The notes beneath the pieces are model-generated. The model saw nothing but the letters and a program-made list of their open reading frames with translations, did no database searches and had not been told where the DNA came from. 64,000 bases of DNA. Origin: Zychaea mexicana. Lineage: Eukaryota; Mucoromycota; Mucoromycetes; Mucorales; Lichtheimiaceae. The stretch lies in NCBI RefSeq assembly GCF_025766255.1, contig NW_026516696.1, forward strand, positions 1-64,000. The letters run 5' to 3'. The translations under genes and the position numbers were made by a program. Below are positions 46,642 to 58,924 of this stretch, in pieces; position 1 is the stretch's first letter; each line of letters starts with the position of its first letter.

Positions 46642-49600
46642 ATGAGCAGCACAGAAGAGGATATTCGGTTCCTGACGAAAACGCTAGAAAAGTAAATGAC
46701 GAACCTATCCCATCACATAAAAACACGCCGTATTTCCACGAAATAAATAAAAAGCAAGAGTCGAAAATTCATGCGTACATAACAACCGTAATAGATTCAG
46801 GAAAAACCAGCGACGACGATCCCAAATAGTCGAGCAAACTTTACTGCCCTGGCTTCGTGACAACAGCTCCAATCATCATCAAGATGACACCAAACGACAA
46901 ACACCGAAAACGAGCAAAAGCGAGAGTATCCGGAGCATCACAACAGCTCGGCACCCTGTCAAACAGAATAGTCATGATAGAAGCACTGCCGCCGAGTCGT
47001 TTAAAAAGAAGAAAACCCTTAAGGGGATCCTGGGTCTACGCAGCGGCTCCAAGAAGTCTGTGTCACACCATCCTCAACAGCAACAGCAGCAGCAGCAGCA
47101 GCTTCAACATCAGACAGGAGATAATACATCAGCTTCAGCAGCAGCAGCGGCAGCATCTCCAATGATCCTGATATTGCTTCAATGGTAAAATAGTCTTGGC
47201 ACTCTTATTTTTGTTCGATACACTCATGGTCGTACTGATATCTCAATCACAGGTGGAAAGCACTGGTCGAGAGTGTACAATTCCTTCAACATACCGAAAG
47301 AACATCTTACTTTGAATCTCTTGTTGAAATCGTATCTCGGTAATGTCAAAATAGAGAATAGTAGCATTTGTGATCATTGCACAGCAGCAAATCCGCCTAC
47401 TCGATTAAGCCACATCCGTAATAAGCTATTCCTATTTTAACTGACTGTCTACTTTGTTTCTTTTTATGTATTCGAAAATAACAGGAACGAGTTTCTTTAC
47501 TATGGTAAGGGTGAAGGATTTTAAGCCAATTGATAAGCTGGAAACTAACCATGCGGGACCACCTCTGGATGCGTGTGTGTGTGTGTGTATATCTACGCCT
47601 ATATACACTACGGGATTTCCGCTCATCCCTGCCTTTTTTTTGGCGCATCCCTATCCCCCAATTTCTCTTTTTTTTTAAAAAAAAAACAGATCAAGCACCC
47701 GTAGTAGCAATACTAGGGAGACATCATGATGTCAAATCTGGCTCTGAATGGGCGTATTTGTCCGAATATCACGAATTGTTGAACAAAACATTAAGCTATG
47801 CTATCGACACTGCAGATGTCTCTGCTGTTCATCCCGGTACCATCATCTTTTGCGCCCATATTCTTGGTAAGTACTTGCAAAGGAACTTGAAAACATTTGA
47901 TACCATTTACAACAGCATTAACGTTTATTTTACACTATTTCTATACATGCATATAATATATAGCACAATGTTTCTTTAAAGTACCAGGCCTCGCATCTGC
48001 TTTGCTGCAAACATTACCTGTGCAACAAGATACTATTTCGAGCATAAGGAGAGAACTTGTAGGCCACGAAGACGATGACGTTTTCCCCAAAGAAACTTCC
48101 TAGTTCGTATTGAGACATTTCTGTTTTCTATATTTATATATCACATATTAAGATATTCTCTTTTTATTGTGAAACAAGAACTTAAAAGAAGATACGCATG
48201 TACTAAACTTTTTTGTATGTTGTTGTTTGGCAATGTAATGGTGGCGGCGTTGATTGTTACACAATCGTATCTTTCCTTTATATCAGTCGAGCTCAGTTAT
48301 GCAAAACCATGCCTGCCCACCTGACAAGCCGCAGCGACGATCGCCATTTACTACGTGTTCCACTCAAATCCAAAGGGCATTGGATCTCAAGGTGCGTTTT
48401 GATTTATACAATTCATTTTAGCTCTTTATTTATTTTCCTCTCTTTCTCTTAATATATACATATTACATTATACACACTGCCTAATAACAATGTTGTGGAT
48501 ATACGCTAAAAATAAATTGGGTAATGCACTAATACAGATGGAAGACAAGCGACCGGTCCCTGTTCATTATGTTTTATCAACGATATCATATACATTTGAG
48601 CGCATATATCCATGCTGCAATGCAAGGAGATAGTGGTACGCAGGCAAAAAGCCACCACCACTTGCCATCTGTGCAGACAAGAAACGCGTACTTGGCCGTA
48701 TCGCCAGGTTATGTGCATTTTGCAGCTTATATGACGGAGAAAGTCAGTTCTCTTTTACGATCGTCTGTAATGGAAGAAATGTCATGGTGTAACGAGTATA
48801 CTGCAACTGCAGCCACCAGTGCAACATCAACGCAACAACAAACGCCTTCATCTGCCAAGACCATTGCTGCGCTTCCTCGACCGGATTCTCCAGCTGTTGC
48901 TCCGATGGTAACACCAGCCCCGACAGCAGCAAAAGTAGTGGCACCTTCCGATGTTTCCAGTAACAAATCGCCTCCATCATCATCGCTTACTGAATCACGC
49001 CCCACTTCATCCGTCTCAACAGCTGTGCCTGCGATCAATGTTGTCGCTGTTAGCACCATGGCTACAGATCCAGGATATGCAGGAAAACCCAGAACGCTTG
49101 AATCGGCGACGCGCCGATATGCATACTGTTTAACATCTTGTGCAATTGACCCTGCGGGAACCAGCCCTTCGAACGATAGCCGTAGTGCAAGTCATCATCA
49201 ACACCAAAACAGCAGTAGATCTGATATCACTGTTTATCATGATATGATCAATGTTTGGCTTAGAGCAATCACTAAAAGCATTAGTTGGACTTCACCCGAA
49301 AGTGTTTTTTGTAAGTAGTAGTGAACTTATCGAATCAGCATAACATTCTTATGTGTGTATACGATACTCATGCTATTTAAAAACCTTTATCTACCTCCTA
49401 CAAGGTCTCATCGATTTCCTGGAAAGTGTGATCACCGAACTGAAAAAGTATGTTTAAAAAAAGAAGCCAGGACTTGCTACTTGTTCTGCGTTTTCCGAAT
49501 ACCATCTCCTTTGACGAAAAAAAGACTGATACAGCCGAACTAACAATTTTATTTTCCGATTCTTGTCTTACCACGAGTATAGGAAACATCACACTCATGA

Positions 49601-51485
49601 TAGCGGATCCCTACTCGTCGATATCCCCTTTATTCTTCATACAATCCACCTCCTATTAGCACAAGCCGACAATACGATCGTCCATATGCGCACACTGGCC
49701 TTTGTTTTTACAAACTTTGGATTCTTGACACAACGCGCAGAGTTACTCGATATGTTGTGTAACCGAATTTTGCTTCACCCCTATCTTTTTGAACGGTTTA
49801 TCGTGCACTGGAATAGTGGTGTGCGCATATTCTTCTTGCAATGCCTGTTTTGGAGGATCCGCCCGCTTTGGTCATCCTCCACAGTTCAATGGGGCTTTAG
49901 GGACACTGCGCTCAAGACCAGTGCTTGTGATGGATCGCGGTGTTGGAGCGCATGGCACGAGGAACACAATATGAATTCTATTGATGAAGATGGTAAGTAG
50001 CTTTTTTTCTTTCTTCTCTTGTTCTGCTGCATGAAAATCATGTACTGGCAAGTGTATGATACTACACGCTAACTCAGAGATCTCATCTAAAATATAAATC
50101 CCTCAATAACCTTATTATGGTATGCATCATTAGACTCATCCATGTCAGGTTACCAATACCGTCAAACAACAACAACTGGCAGTGATTCAATCACTGAACA
50201 TAGAAAGTGTACTCTGTAAGCAATATTTTTTGTTTGTGTTTATTCCATTATGTTGTTGCTGTTTTATTTTTAGTTGCAAAATAGCTAATTGTGTTATTTT
50301 TATCCTTTTTTATTTAGTGAGATACATATAACACTTGAAACACTGTTAGCATCATTCTTGCAGCAATATACCCGACTTGACTTGCTGTTAAAAGATATAG
50401 GCGACCGTCGAGATCGCCATGCCGCCATATCTAGACTACAGACCAATACAGTAACTCCGATCCTTTTCCTTCCTTCATTCACATCACAGCTCACTTTGCC
50501 GTCACCGCCGCCTCCACCGAAAAAGAGAAGCATCGCTTCCATCACCACTACCAGCACCGCCACCACTAGTCCTTACACAACATTACCACCAACACCTCCA
50601 CCACACGGTACACCATATTTGCAATCACCATCCTCACAACAGCAACAAGAACATAGACGCCGCTCACGAGTTTTTAGTAACAACTTAAAGGTAGCAACAC
50701 GTCGATTGTCTCGTACATTCCTTAAAACAGATATCAACATATATGATGATGACGACGACGACAGCAGCGAATCCTGCTCTTCCACGCCACCACGTCGTCA
50801 TAGTACCACAACTGCATTTGCTAGCGCACCTACCTTATCCGAAGTGAGGGTGAACACCAATAAGTCATCCTCCCCAAAACAATACTATACTGTTCCTTCT
50901 ACTTACATGTGTCGGCGTCAAAGCAAGACAGCCTCTTCAATTAATCACCACCAGCCGCAAACTACGATTGGAGACGAGAACGTCAACACTGCTAGTAGCA
51001 ATAATCAAGGTTATTTCAATACTTTGGATCATCAAGAAAGTGGTGGTAGCACTAGCGGTAGCAGTAGCAGCACCGACAGTAGCACATGCGAGGATTCTGC
51101 ATACGCAAGTGGCCGAACAACACCCACTGGATTGCCATCCATCTTTTACAGTGGTAGAAAGTCGTCCTCTTCGTCGTCGTGGATGATGATGTCAGCGGCA
51201 GCTATGATGGCCTCTATACCTGAGAACGTATCAGCAGCAAATGGCTGGCGATATGCTCCTACTGCACACACGTATGCAGCCAAGGCAGTTGCAGAAATGG
51301 ATTTGATTATGAACAGCAGTTTACCATCCTCATCAGCAACTGCAGCAGCATCCTCCGCAGCAACTCGTAGGATGTCCTTGAGCTCAGCTTCGATATTGAA
51401 GAAGACATCTGCTCAAACAAGTCCCACAGGCGTTCCTGAAATTTCGGTCGATTGGCCGAAAGCATGGAGCTCTCCGCAATTTTAA
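46642..51485 (+). CDS. DUF1765-like (UPF0592-type) fungal protein
   Basis: Twelve exons (46642-46691, 46801-47184, 47253-47339, 47485-47504, 47690-47866, 47982-48102, 48287-48391, 48538-49310, 49405-49447, 49583-49992, 50134-50215, 50318-51485) join in phase to 1,139 residues. The pattern WWKALVESVQFLQ, HELLNKTLSYAIDTADVSAVHPG, LFIMFYQRYHIHLSAYI and HTIHLLLAQADNTIVHMRTLAFVFTNFGFL fits fungal DUF1765 proteins, annotated elsewhere as UPF0592 membrane proteins. Function is unknown. The N-terminal 130 residues are basic with a Gln/Ala run. The C-terminal ~340 residues are Ser/Thr/Pro-rich with proline-directed phosphorylation-type sites (TPPRR). Exon 4 is only 20 nt. Intron 6 uses an atypical donor GTTCGT at 48,103, needed to pass a TAG. 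Confidence 0.7.
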
Positions 51486-51929
51486 AATTTTTACTCTTCT
51501 TTTCCCTCGTTAATCATCATCCTACGCATTACTACTGAATAGTAGCTGTATTAGCATTAATATCTTCCCAAAAAACACACACACACACACACACACTCTC
51601 TCTCTCTCTCTTTCTCTTTCTCATATTTCTTCTATCTTACACAGACAAGTTTTATCTAGCTCAGAATCCATATAATCTCCCTCTTTTATTTTTGACAAAA
51701 CCAATGTACATTATATTGCAGTTTCTTTCTTTTTGATTTTTCTATATCAATAAACTACAAGTATACCCGTCTAAAATATCATACAAAAATACGTATACTA
51801 TGTACAGTTAAGGTACACATAACAATGCTTTATTTGTTCATGTTTATAGGTGTAAAATTCTTTTTCTTTAAAGATGATAATGCATATCGAAACAAAAACA
51901 GTCTACTACATTTAATACCCTATGATCTC
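51486..51929. other. Convergent 3' intergenic region
   Basis: 444 bp between the facing stops of the DUF1765-like gene and ligase 1. Contains a compound (AC)n(TC)n microsatellite and AATAAA-like A/T-rich DNA at 51,720-51,800 suited to 3' end formation for both genes. Confidence 0.55.
51576..51610 (+). repeat. Compound (AC)n(TC)n microsatellite
   Basis: About 22 bases of AC repeat run directly into about 13 bases of TC repeat. Confidence 0.9.
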
Positions 51930-54148
51930 TTACAGCTTGGCAGAGCGTTCCACATTAGCAGCAGAAGCAGCAGCAGCAGCTGCTTGTTGCTTGTTGTAGA
52001 TTGCCTTCATCTCCCGGCGTAGGATTTTTCCGGATGGGTTTTTTGGGATTTCATCAATGACGCGAACACCGCCACGAAGTCGTTTATGATTTGCTACGCG
52101 TTCATTGACCCAATCTCGTATCTTTGATGCCAAAACATTGGCTTGACTCTTGAGATTGTCGGGTAATTTCACATAGGCCAAAGGGATTTCAGTACCTTGT
52201 GTTTCGTCGTAGATACCCACCACACCTGCATCTACAACGTATGGGCATTGCATAAGAACAGATTCCAATTCAACGGGGGCCACCTGAAAACCTTTGTATT
52301 TGATCAATTCCTTGATGCGGTCCACAATATAATAATCGCCTTGTTCATCCACGCGAACCACGTCGCCGGTGTGTAGCCATCCGTCTTCATCGATAGCGTT
52401 GGCTGTTGCTTCAGCATTTCCCTTGTATCCAAGCATGACATTGGGACCCTTGACGCATAATTCACCAGGTTCATTGATGCCAAGAGCTATTACAGAAAAC
52501 GACATATCATTAAGTATTATATCGATACACTTCTCCCATACAATTCGAGTTCCCTTTTCACTTCTATATAATAATAGCATTTCTATAGTTACCGTTGCCG
52601 TCCAGATCGACAATTTTGGCCTTCATCATGGGTGCTAGGCGACCAATAGATTCAGGTTTAGCAAAGGAGGGCAATTGATACGTGATGACAGGAGATACCT
52701 CGGTCATACCTAAAATATACAGCAAGTAGAATAGTGAGAATACGGTTCCTTGTCTGATGTTACACTTTTATTCCATACCGTATCCCTGCATTAATGGTGC
52801 CCCAAATTTTTCCTGGAACCGAGCCACGACGCTTGGAGCAATGGGTGCCGAGCCTACCGTCAATGACTTGAGACTGGACAAATCGTACTTGTCAACTTGA
52901 GGATTGTTCACCAAGTGGATAATGATGGGAGGTGCAGTCGGGAAATCAGTGACCTTGAATCGTTGAATGGCCTCACACATGACTGGGATCGAATATTTTT
53001 CAACAATAACGACAGTTGCTCCTTGGGGAATACCGACATTGAACACGCGATGGATGCCACTAAAGTGGTACAAGCTATAAATTCGCATTTGTGTTGATAT
53101 TTAGCGACGTGGCGTTGGCATTTTCTTATTTTGGAGTAAAGAGAGAAGAAGGGAAAGCGAAGAACTTACGGGATAAGACCGAGAATGACCTTTTGAACCG
53201 ATGGGTCGGCAAAAATACCCGCATAGCTATTGGATTCCTGCACCATAGCAATGCAGTTGTAGTGGCTGTATAATTTTACAGCGTCGTGTTATATCAGGAT
53301 TTTAGTACTTTTTGATTTCTCACACATGTATACAGTCAATAGAAGCACGCATACCTTGTCATGACACCTTTGCTCTTGCCTGTAGTACCGCTTGAAAAGC
53401 ACAAGTATGCGACCGTGTTAACACTTTCTTCATGTGATATTTTGACCGGAGGAAGCGGAGGCTGATTCAAGTCAATGAGAACGTCAGACCACAGGGGAAC
53501 TCTTCCTTGCGGATCAGGCATGACAGAAAAGATATTGGATTGTGGCAATCCTGCCGCAGCGGCAGCTTCAAGGGCAATATCCAAGTTACTTGGATGGGCA
53601 ATGAGCATCTTGGCTTCGCCAATCTCCAACTGCCGCTGCAATTCGCCTGCAACATATGATGTGTTGGCAGGGCTGATTGTCATGCCTAGATTTGAAAGTT
53701 TAATAACCAAAATAACTCTTTAAAAGAATATGATATCTCCCTTCATTAAACAAATATATAGTGAGGACAATTAATTCTTCTTTTACCTGCAGACATCACT
53801 CCGGTATAGATAGGTGCCATGTTGATCTATTTTGGTACCCAAAAAAAAGAGCATTTACTTGTTAGCATATGCTCTAGGAAAGAATACAAACCACAGACCA
53901 TAAAATATAGTATGATGATTCATTACATTATTGGGAGAGTAAAAGCAGACGGTATCACCCTTCTTCAAGCCAAATCGCTTCAGACCTGCATGAAGACAGC
54001 CCACCAACCGACGGAGATGATATAACGTGATCGATTCGCCCGAACGTGCGTCAATGAACAGTGGATGATACTCAGATCGACCCATTGGGTTACTAAGCAT
54101 CATATCAGCGATGTTGGTAAATGGATATTGCTTTGAATACATGCTCAT
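51930..54148 (-). CDS. Peroxisomal acyl-CoA/4-coumarate-CoA ligase-like enzyme, copy 1
   Basis: Seven exons on the minus strand (53927-54148, 53787-53826, 53355-53685, 53170-53265, 52779-53074, 52593-52709, 51930-52486) give 552 residues. An ANL-superfamily enzyme: it should adenylate a carboxylic acid with ATP and transfer it to CoA. Seen: the AMP-binding loop YLCFSSGTTGKSKGVMT, PLYHFSGI, QGYGMTEVSPV, GYKGNAEATANAIDEDGWLHTGD, the hinge VDRIKELIKYKGFQVAPVE, and the catalytic Lys block NPSGKILRREMK. The C-terminus SAKL ends in the PTS1 tripeptide AKL. The 4CL-like group includes fungal fatty acid and phenylpropanoid ligases; the substrate cannot be read. It lies in tandem with copy 2 and has one intron more (53075-53169). 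Confidence 0.93.
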
Positions 54149-55435
54149 TTTGTTCGTATACGTGTGTGGATATTGAGAGAAAAATCGATCAGAATAGATG
54201 AACGTGTGTGCAGAATAAAAAGAGAAGAAGAGAAAAGAGATGAACGCGATGACACTTTTCTTGATTGATTTGCTTTTTTTCTCTCCCACACATTATGTGT
54301 ACACACTTGCTATGTATTCCTGGAGAATTTTGGTTTGGTCACACTTACCAAACTAGGTAGCAAATTTCCCAGGCAAGGACCTTCTTAGTAGTGCGTAACA
54401 AGCGGGTGCTTGTCAATTTCTACCCTTCCTGGAAAAAGAAATTCCATAGCGTGGCTCTGCTTCCCCATACTGCACAAGTCTATGTTAATTAATATTCTGA
54501 AGCCATCATGTCACCACCCGTACATTCAACACTCTCCTAATCAAATACGATCTAGCTTTTATTCATAGTTAAATTAAATGTGCTGTAATAAAGTAGCATG
54601 TAAAAAAAATCGTTACCATCCTGATAACTTTTACGCCTTCGTACTATCGCTCGTATTATTAATAAATTCCCACCAACATTTATTTGCTATGAAAGGTGGA
54701 GGCGCACTTGTAGAGCAGCCTTTTCTTGTGTCTGTTGGCTGTAATGAAAAAAGAACAAGGTTTTCATAACATGTCAATACGATCATTTATTTCCTCCCTG
54801 GGGGAGGTTTCTTTTAATCCGAGCATCATCGTCTTCCACATAGGATCGAATGACCAGCGCAACAAACTTGGTCAATAGTAAGTGATATGTGTACTCATAA
54901 ATTCCCCCCACAGCGACTGTGCTCTGTACGCAATATTTCTTTTTCACAACTGCTGTAAAGATTAATAAATCCTTCAATGGCGGTTCAAGCTTTTACCGTT
55001 TAAGGCGTAAATATTTAGACTCCAGGTGGACAACGCAGGCATGGGAAAGATTCATCAACTTTTTACATAACGTGGAGAAACTGAGGTTTTTGGTTATGTC
55101 TCGTGTGTGAAAGACGGTTTTCTTATCTCATTTCTAAATACATATTGCAGGGAGTTTTTGTGTTATCACAGTGAATGAAACCATCGATTCTATGTGTATG
55201 TGACACAATTCATCGAAAATCATCTTTTAAACAAATCTTTCTTAGGTTACTACTGAATGCTGATGGTGTTTCATAAAAGGATTTCAGCTCATAGCATCTA
55301 ATACATAACAAACTTATTATATTTTATTGGTATTGAATACCATCTTATATTTTAATATAATACAGTGTTTACACACTATTACAGTACATATACTACCAAG
55401 TGTAGAGGGGGATTTACACGGAGTGTTTTCTTAAA
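54149..55435 (-). promoter_or_regulatory. Region between the two ligase genes
   Basis: 1.3 kb holding the promoter of copy 1 and the 3' end of copy 2. AT-rich, with no recognised gene. Short open readings at 54,578-55,110 show no family signal. Confidence 0.5.
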
Positions 55436-57529
55436 TTACAATCTGGATGCGCGCTCTCCGAGCTGTTGCTGCTGCTTTTTATAAATATCCTTCATATCCT
55501 TTCTCAAGATCTTTCCAGCTTCGCTCTTGGGAATTTCGTCAATAATACGGACACCTCCTCGAAGTCGCTTGTGGTTTGCTACGCGCTCATCCACCCACTC
55601 TTCGATCTTCTTTGCCAACACACCACTGTTGCCCTGTCCCTTTAGTTTCTCTGGAAGCGTCACGAATGCCATTGGAACTTCAGTGCCTTGGGACTCATCG
55701 TCGATACCAATAACGCCTGCGTCTGAGACATAGGGGCATTGTAGCAAAACGGATTCTAACTCGACGGGAGCCACTTGGAAACCCTTGTACTTGATTAATT
55801 CCTTGATACGATCCACGATATACAGGTTGCCATCGGCATCCTTCTTCACAATATCACCGGTGTGCAGCCAGTTGTCTTTATCAATAGCATTGGCTGTGGC
55901 TTCAGGATCGCCCTTGTATCCAAGCATAACGTTTGGCCCTTGGACGCACAGCTCACCTGGCTCACCGAGACCCACCTCTGTTATAAATTGTGATAGTATC
56001 GTTAGCGCCAGTATTTTTCATATATAATTGACTATGATTAGATCATACCTCGGCCTTCGGAATCTATAATCTTACTGTTCATGATGGGAATAACACGACC
56101 AATCGAATCGGGTTTGGCCCACTCTGGCATTTGGTATGTGATGACAGGTGAGACCTCGGTCATACTAAAGCAGCAATGTAGTGAAACAGATATTGTTAAG
56201 ATACTCATTAGATGTTTGCCAGCGACATCTATTACAAGGCCAGTAGCTGCCTTTCTTTCGACATACCCATAACCCTGTCCGACGTAGACCTTGAACTTTT
56301 CCTGGCATCGCGTAACTACGCTTGCTGCAATAGGTGCTGATCCGGTACCAACACGCTCCAAACTGGACAAATCATACTCCTTCACTTCGGGACGGTTGAC
56401 AAGATGAATCACAATGGGTGGAGCGACGGGCAAACTAGTAACCTTGAACGTCTGGATTGCTTCACACATGGCTCTGACGCTGTATTTCTCGAGAATTACA
56501 GTGGTGCTGCCAGCTGGGATGCCCATATTGAAGAAGGAGCTAATGCCACTGAAGTGATACAACGGAATAACTGCAAGCGATGTAGAGCTGACTGTCGGAT
56601 CCGCAAAAATACCCGCATAATTGTTGGTTTCCAACACCATGGCAATGACATTGTAATGGCTATACATTTGTTATATATAATTTGACGGTGTTTAGAGCCA
56701 CTAATTCTTTCTACTGGCTCTGCCATAGCTGCTATTTCACAGCGCTTTTGTATTTTAAAAGATAAGTTTCTCGTACCTTGTCATAACGCCCTTGCTTCTT
56801 CCAGTGGTACCACTGGAGAAACACAGGTACGCAACAGTGTTTATACTCTCCTCGTGCGTCATCTTAATGGGCGGGAGCTCAGGTTGTAAATGATCCACAA
56901 GTACATCTCGGTAGTATCGGACACGTTGTTTAGGATCAGGGACGATGGAGAAAACATGTGATCGAGGCATGCCAACGGCAGCTGCAGCGTCCAGCGCGGT
57001 TTCCAAGTTAACAGGATGAGCAATAAGAATCTTTGCTTCACCCACGGTCAGTTGTCTTTGTAGCTCGGCCGACACGTACGATGTATTTGCTGGGCTGATC
57101 GTCATGCCTATAATAGAGTAAGATATACTGTTAATATCATGACTCGGCTATCTATCATTCTTCATGAAAACAAAATTTAAGTTACCAGCAGCCATAGTTC
57201 CCATATAAATTGGAGCCATGTTAATCTATTACGCGGTTTGCAATTAGTATTATTTATCACCACATTCCTGCAGTATTGCCTCTTCGCCCCCTAGATAATA
57301 TGCTTACATTGTTTGGAGAGTAAAGACAAACAGTGTCGCCCTTATTCAAACCGAAGCGACGCAGACCTGCATGGATGGCGCCCACCAAATGCCGCAGATG
57401 GTTCAGGGTTATGGTTTCTCCCGTTCGGGCGTCGATTTGCAACGGCTTTGATTCCGGACGACCCATGGGGTTGCTGAGCATCATATCCACCACATTCGTG
57501 AATTTGTAACGTCTATCATGCAGGGCCAT
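55436..57529 (-). CDS. Peroxisomal acyl-CoA/4-coumarate-CoA ligase-like enzyme, copy 2
   Basis: Six exons on the minus strand (57308-57529, 57186-57225, 56777-57107, 56267-56659, 56049-56164, 55436-55977) give 547 residues. Domains are as in copy 1: YLCFSSGTTGRSKGVMT, IPLYHFSGISSFFNMGIP, GQGYGMTEVSPVITYQ, GYKGDPEATANAIDKDNWLHTGD, VDRIKELIKYKGFQVAPVE, and EAGKILRKDMK with the catalytic Lys. The C-terminus ends SRL, a PTS1 signal different from the AKL of copy 1. The first three exons have the same lengths as in copy 1 (222, 40 and 331 nt), proof of tandem duplication. Copy 2 lacks the intron that splits IP|LYHFSG in copy 1. Confidence 0.93.
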
Positions 57530-58924
57530 TTTAAAAGAGCTTTTGTTGTTGCTATAGAGTTGTATACACTGTTGTATGTTCTTTTAAGCTGTTAAAGTTG
57601 GCTACGGAGTGCTGTTTTTCCGGAGCTTTCTTGAAAAACAAATTTGCGATTTGTGTGGGGATGATGTGAACAACAAGCTTTATATAATCTATGCGGTCAA
57701 AACTCGTACAACCGCTCTTTCCCAAAATGGGGATAGATTCTCAAAGGCATTACCCTGCGTAATCTTTGTCACACGCTGAAGCTGTATAAAAAAATGCGGG
57801 GAAAAATACAGTGCCTATGCGTCTTAGCTGCGAAGTAATCGGACTGATGAAATGAGAGACAGGATGAGCTTTACAACTCTTGAAAAACCTACCCTCTGTA
57901 TTGATCGTTCAGTAGACTTATTTTACAGTACCTGCAACACTAGAAAGGCTACCATGACTGCATATTTTATGTATACTGCTCTAACCATCATAAAATTATT
58001 ATATAAAATACCCTTATTAAGATTATTCCCACCATACAGCAATTCATCTCCTGAACATGTATCAGTGGGAATCGTGTCTAGATATATAGCAAAAAGAGTC
58101 CCTTCTTCCCATAGCACCAGTCATTATTTCCCACCACTGTTTGTGTGCCAATCAAATAAACGCATATCAAATCAGATTTATGTGATCAACAGCCATTAGC
58201 AATCAGTAACAGTGATACATTTCATCCTTTTGGCGCATTGCAAATCCATAAAACTGGCGTCTAAGAATTTCTCGGGAGTTCCTGGGAAATCTTTGGTTGG
58301 ATAAGGTGGGAAATAGCGGAGGTCATATTGACAGGTAGGCACAATCGTCATCTTCGGGAGCGGCAATAACATAGACAGGAAAAAATGCTTTTATCTTGGC
58401 CCTTGACTTCCGTACATGCAATACTGTTCTTAAAATGCCGAAAAAAGATGTCTCTTGGCTCTTACAGTTATAGTGTTTAGCTCATATACCGAGTGATTCA
58501 CGTTCAGTACTCGTCCATGTTCCCTTTCCATTTTCACGCAAGAAGCTTCATCGTTCTATACGTAAGGACATTAATTTGAACATATGTGTCATTATTGAAT
58601 TAAGCCGACGTGATTAGTATGCTATATCAAATGCTTTGCTACATAACAAAAGGTCGTTATCAATAAGCATCAATGCTATATACACACTTTATCTAATTGT
58701 GGAGATCGTGAGAATTATTGCAACAAGATAGCCACTCATGTGGTATGAATTCAGTGATACTTGGTTTGACACTGAGTTTGTTTTGAAATCGGCAGAACTC
58801 GCGGAACAAATATTGGTCATCTCTTACGCATATAATGGCAATACATGACAGCAACAGGGTACGAGATATAATAGAAGGCAAAGAATGTAGATATCCTTCT
58901 TTAATCAACGCTGACTCGTCATCC
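57530..58924 (-). promoter_or_regulatory. Upstream region of ligase copy 2
   Basis: 1.4 kb without a gene. The first ~130 bases are the leader of copy 2. The rest is AT-rich and unremarkable up to the remnant of the MFS pseudogene. Confidence 0.45.
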
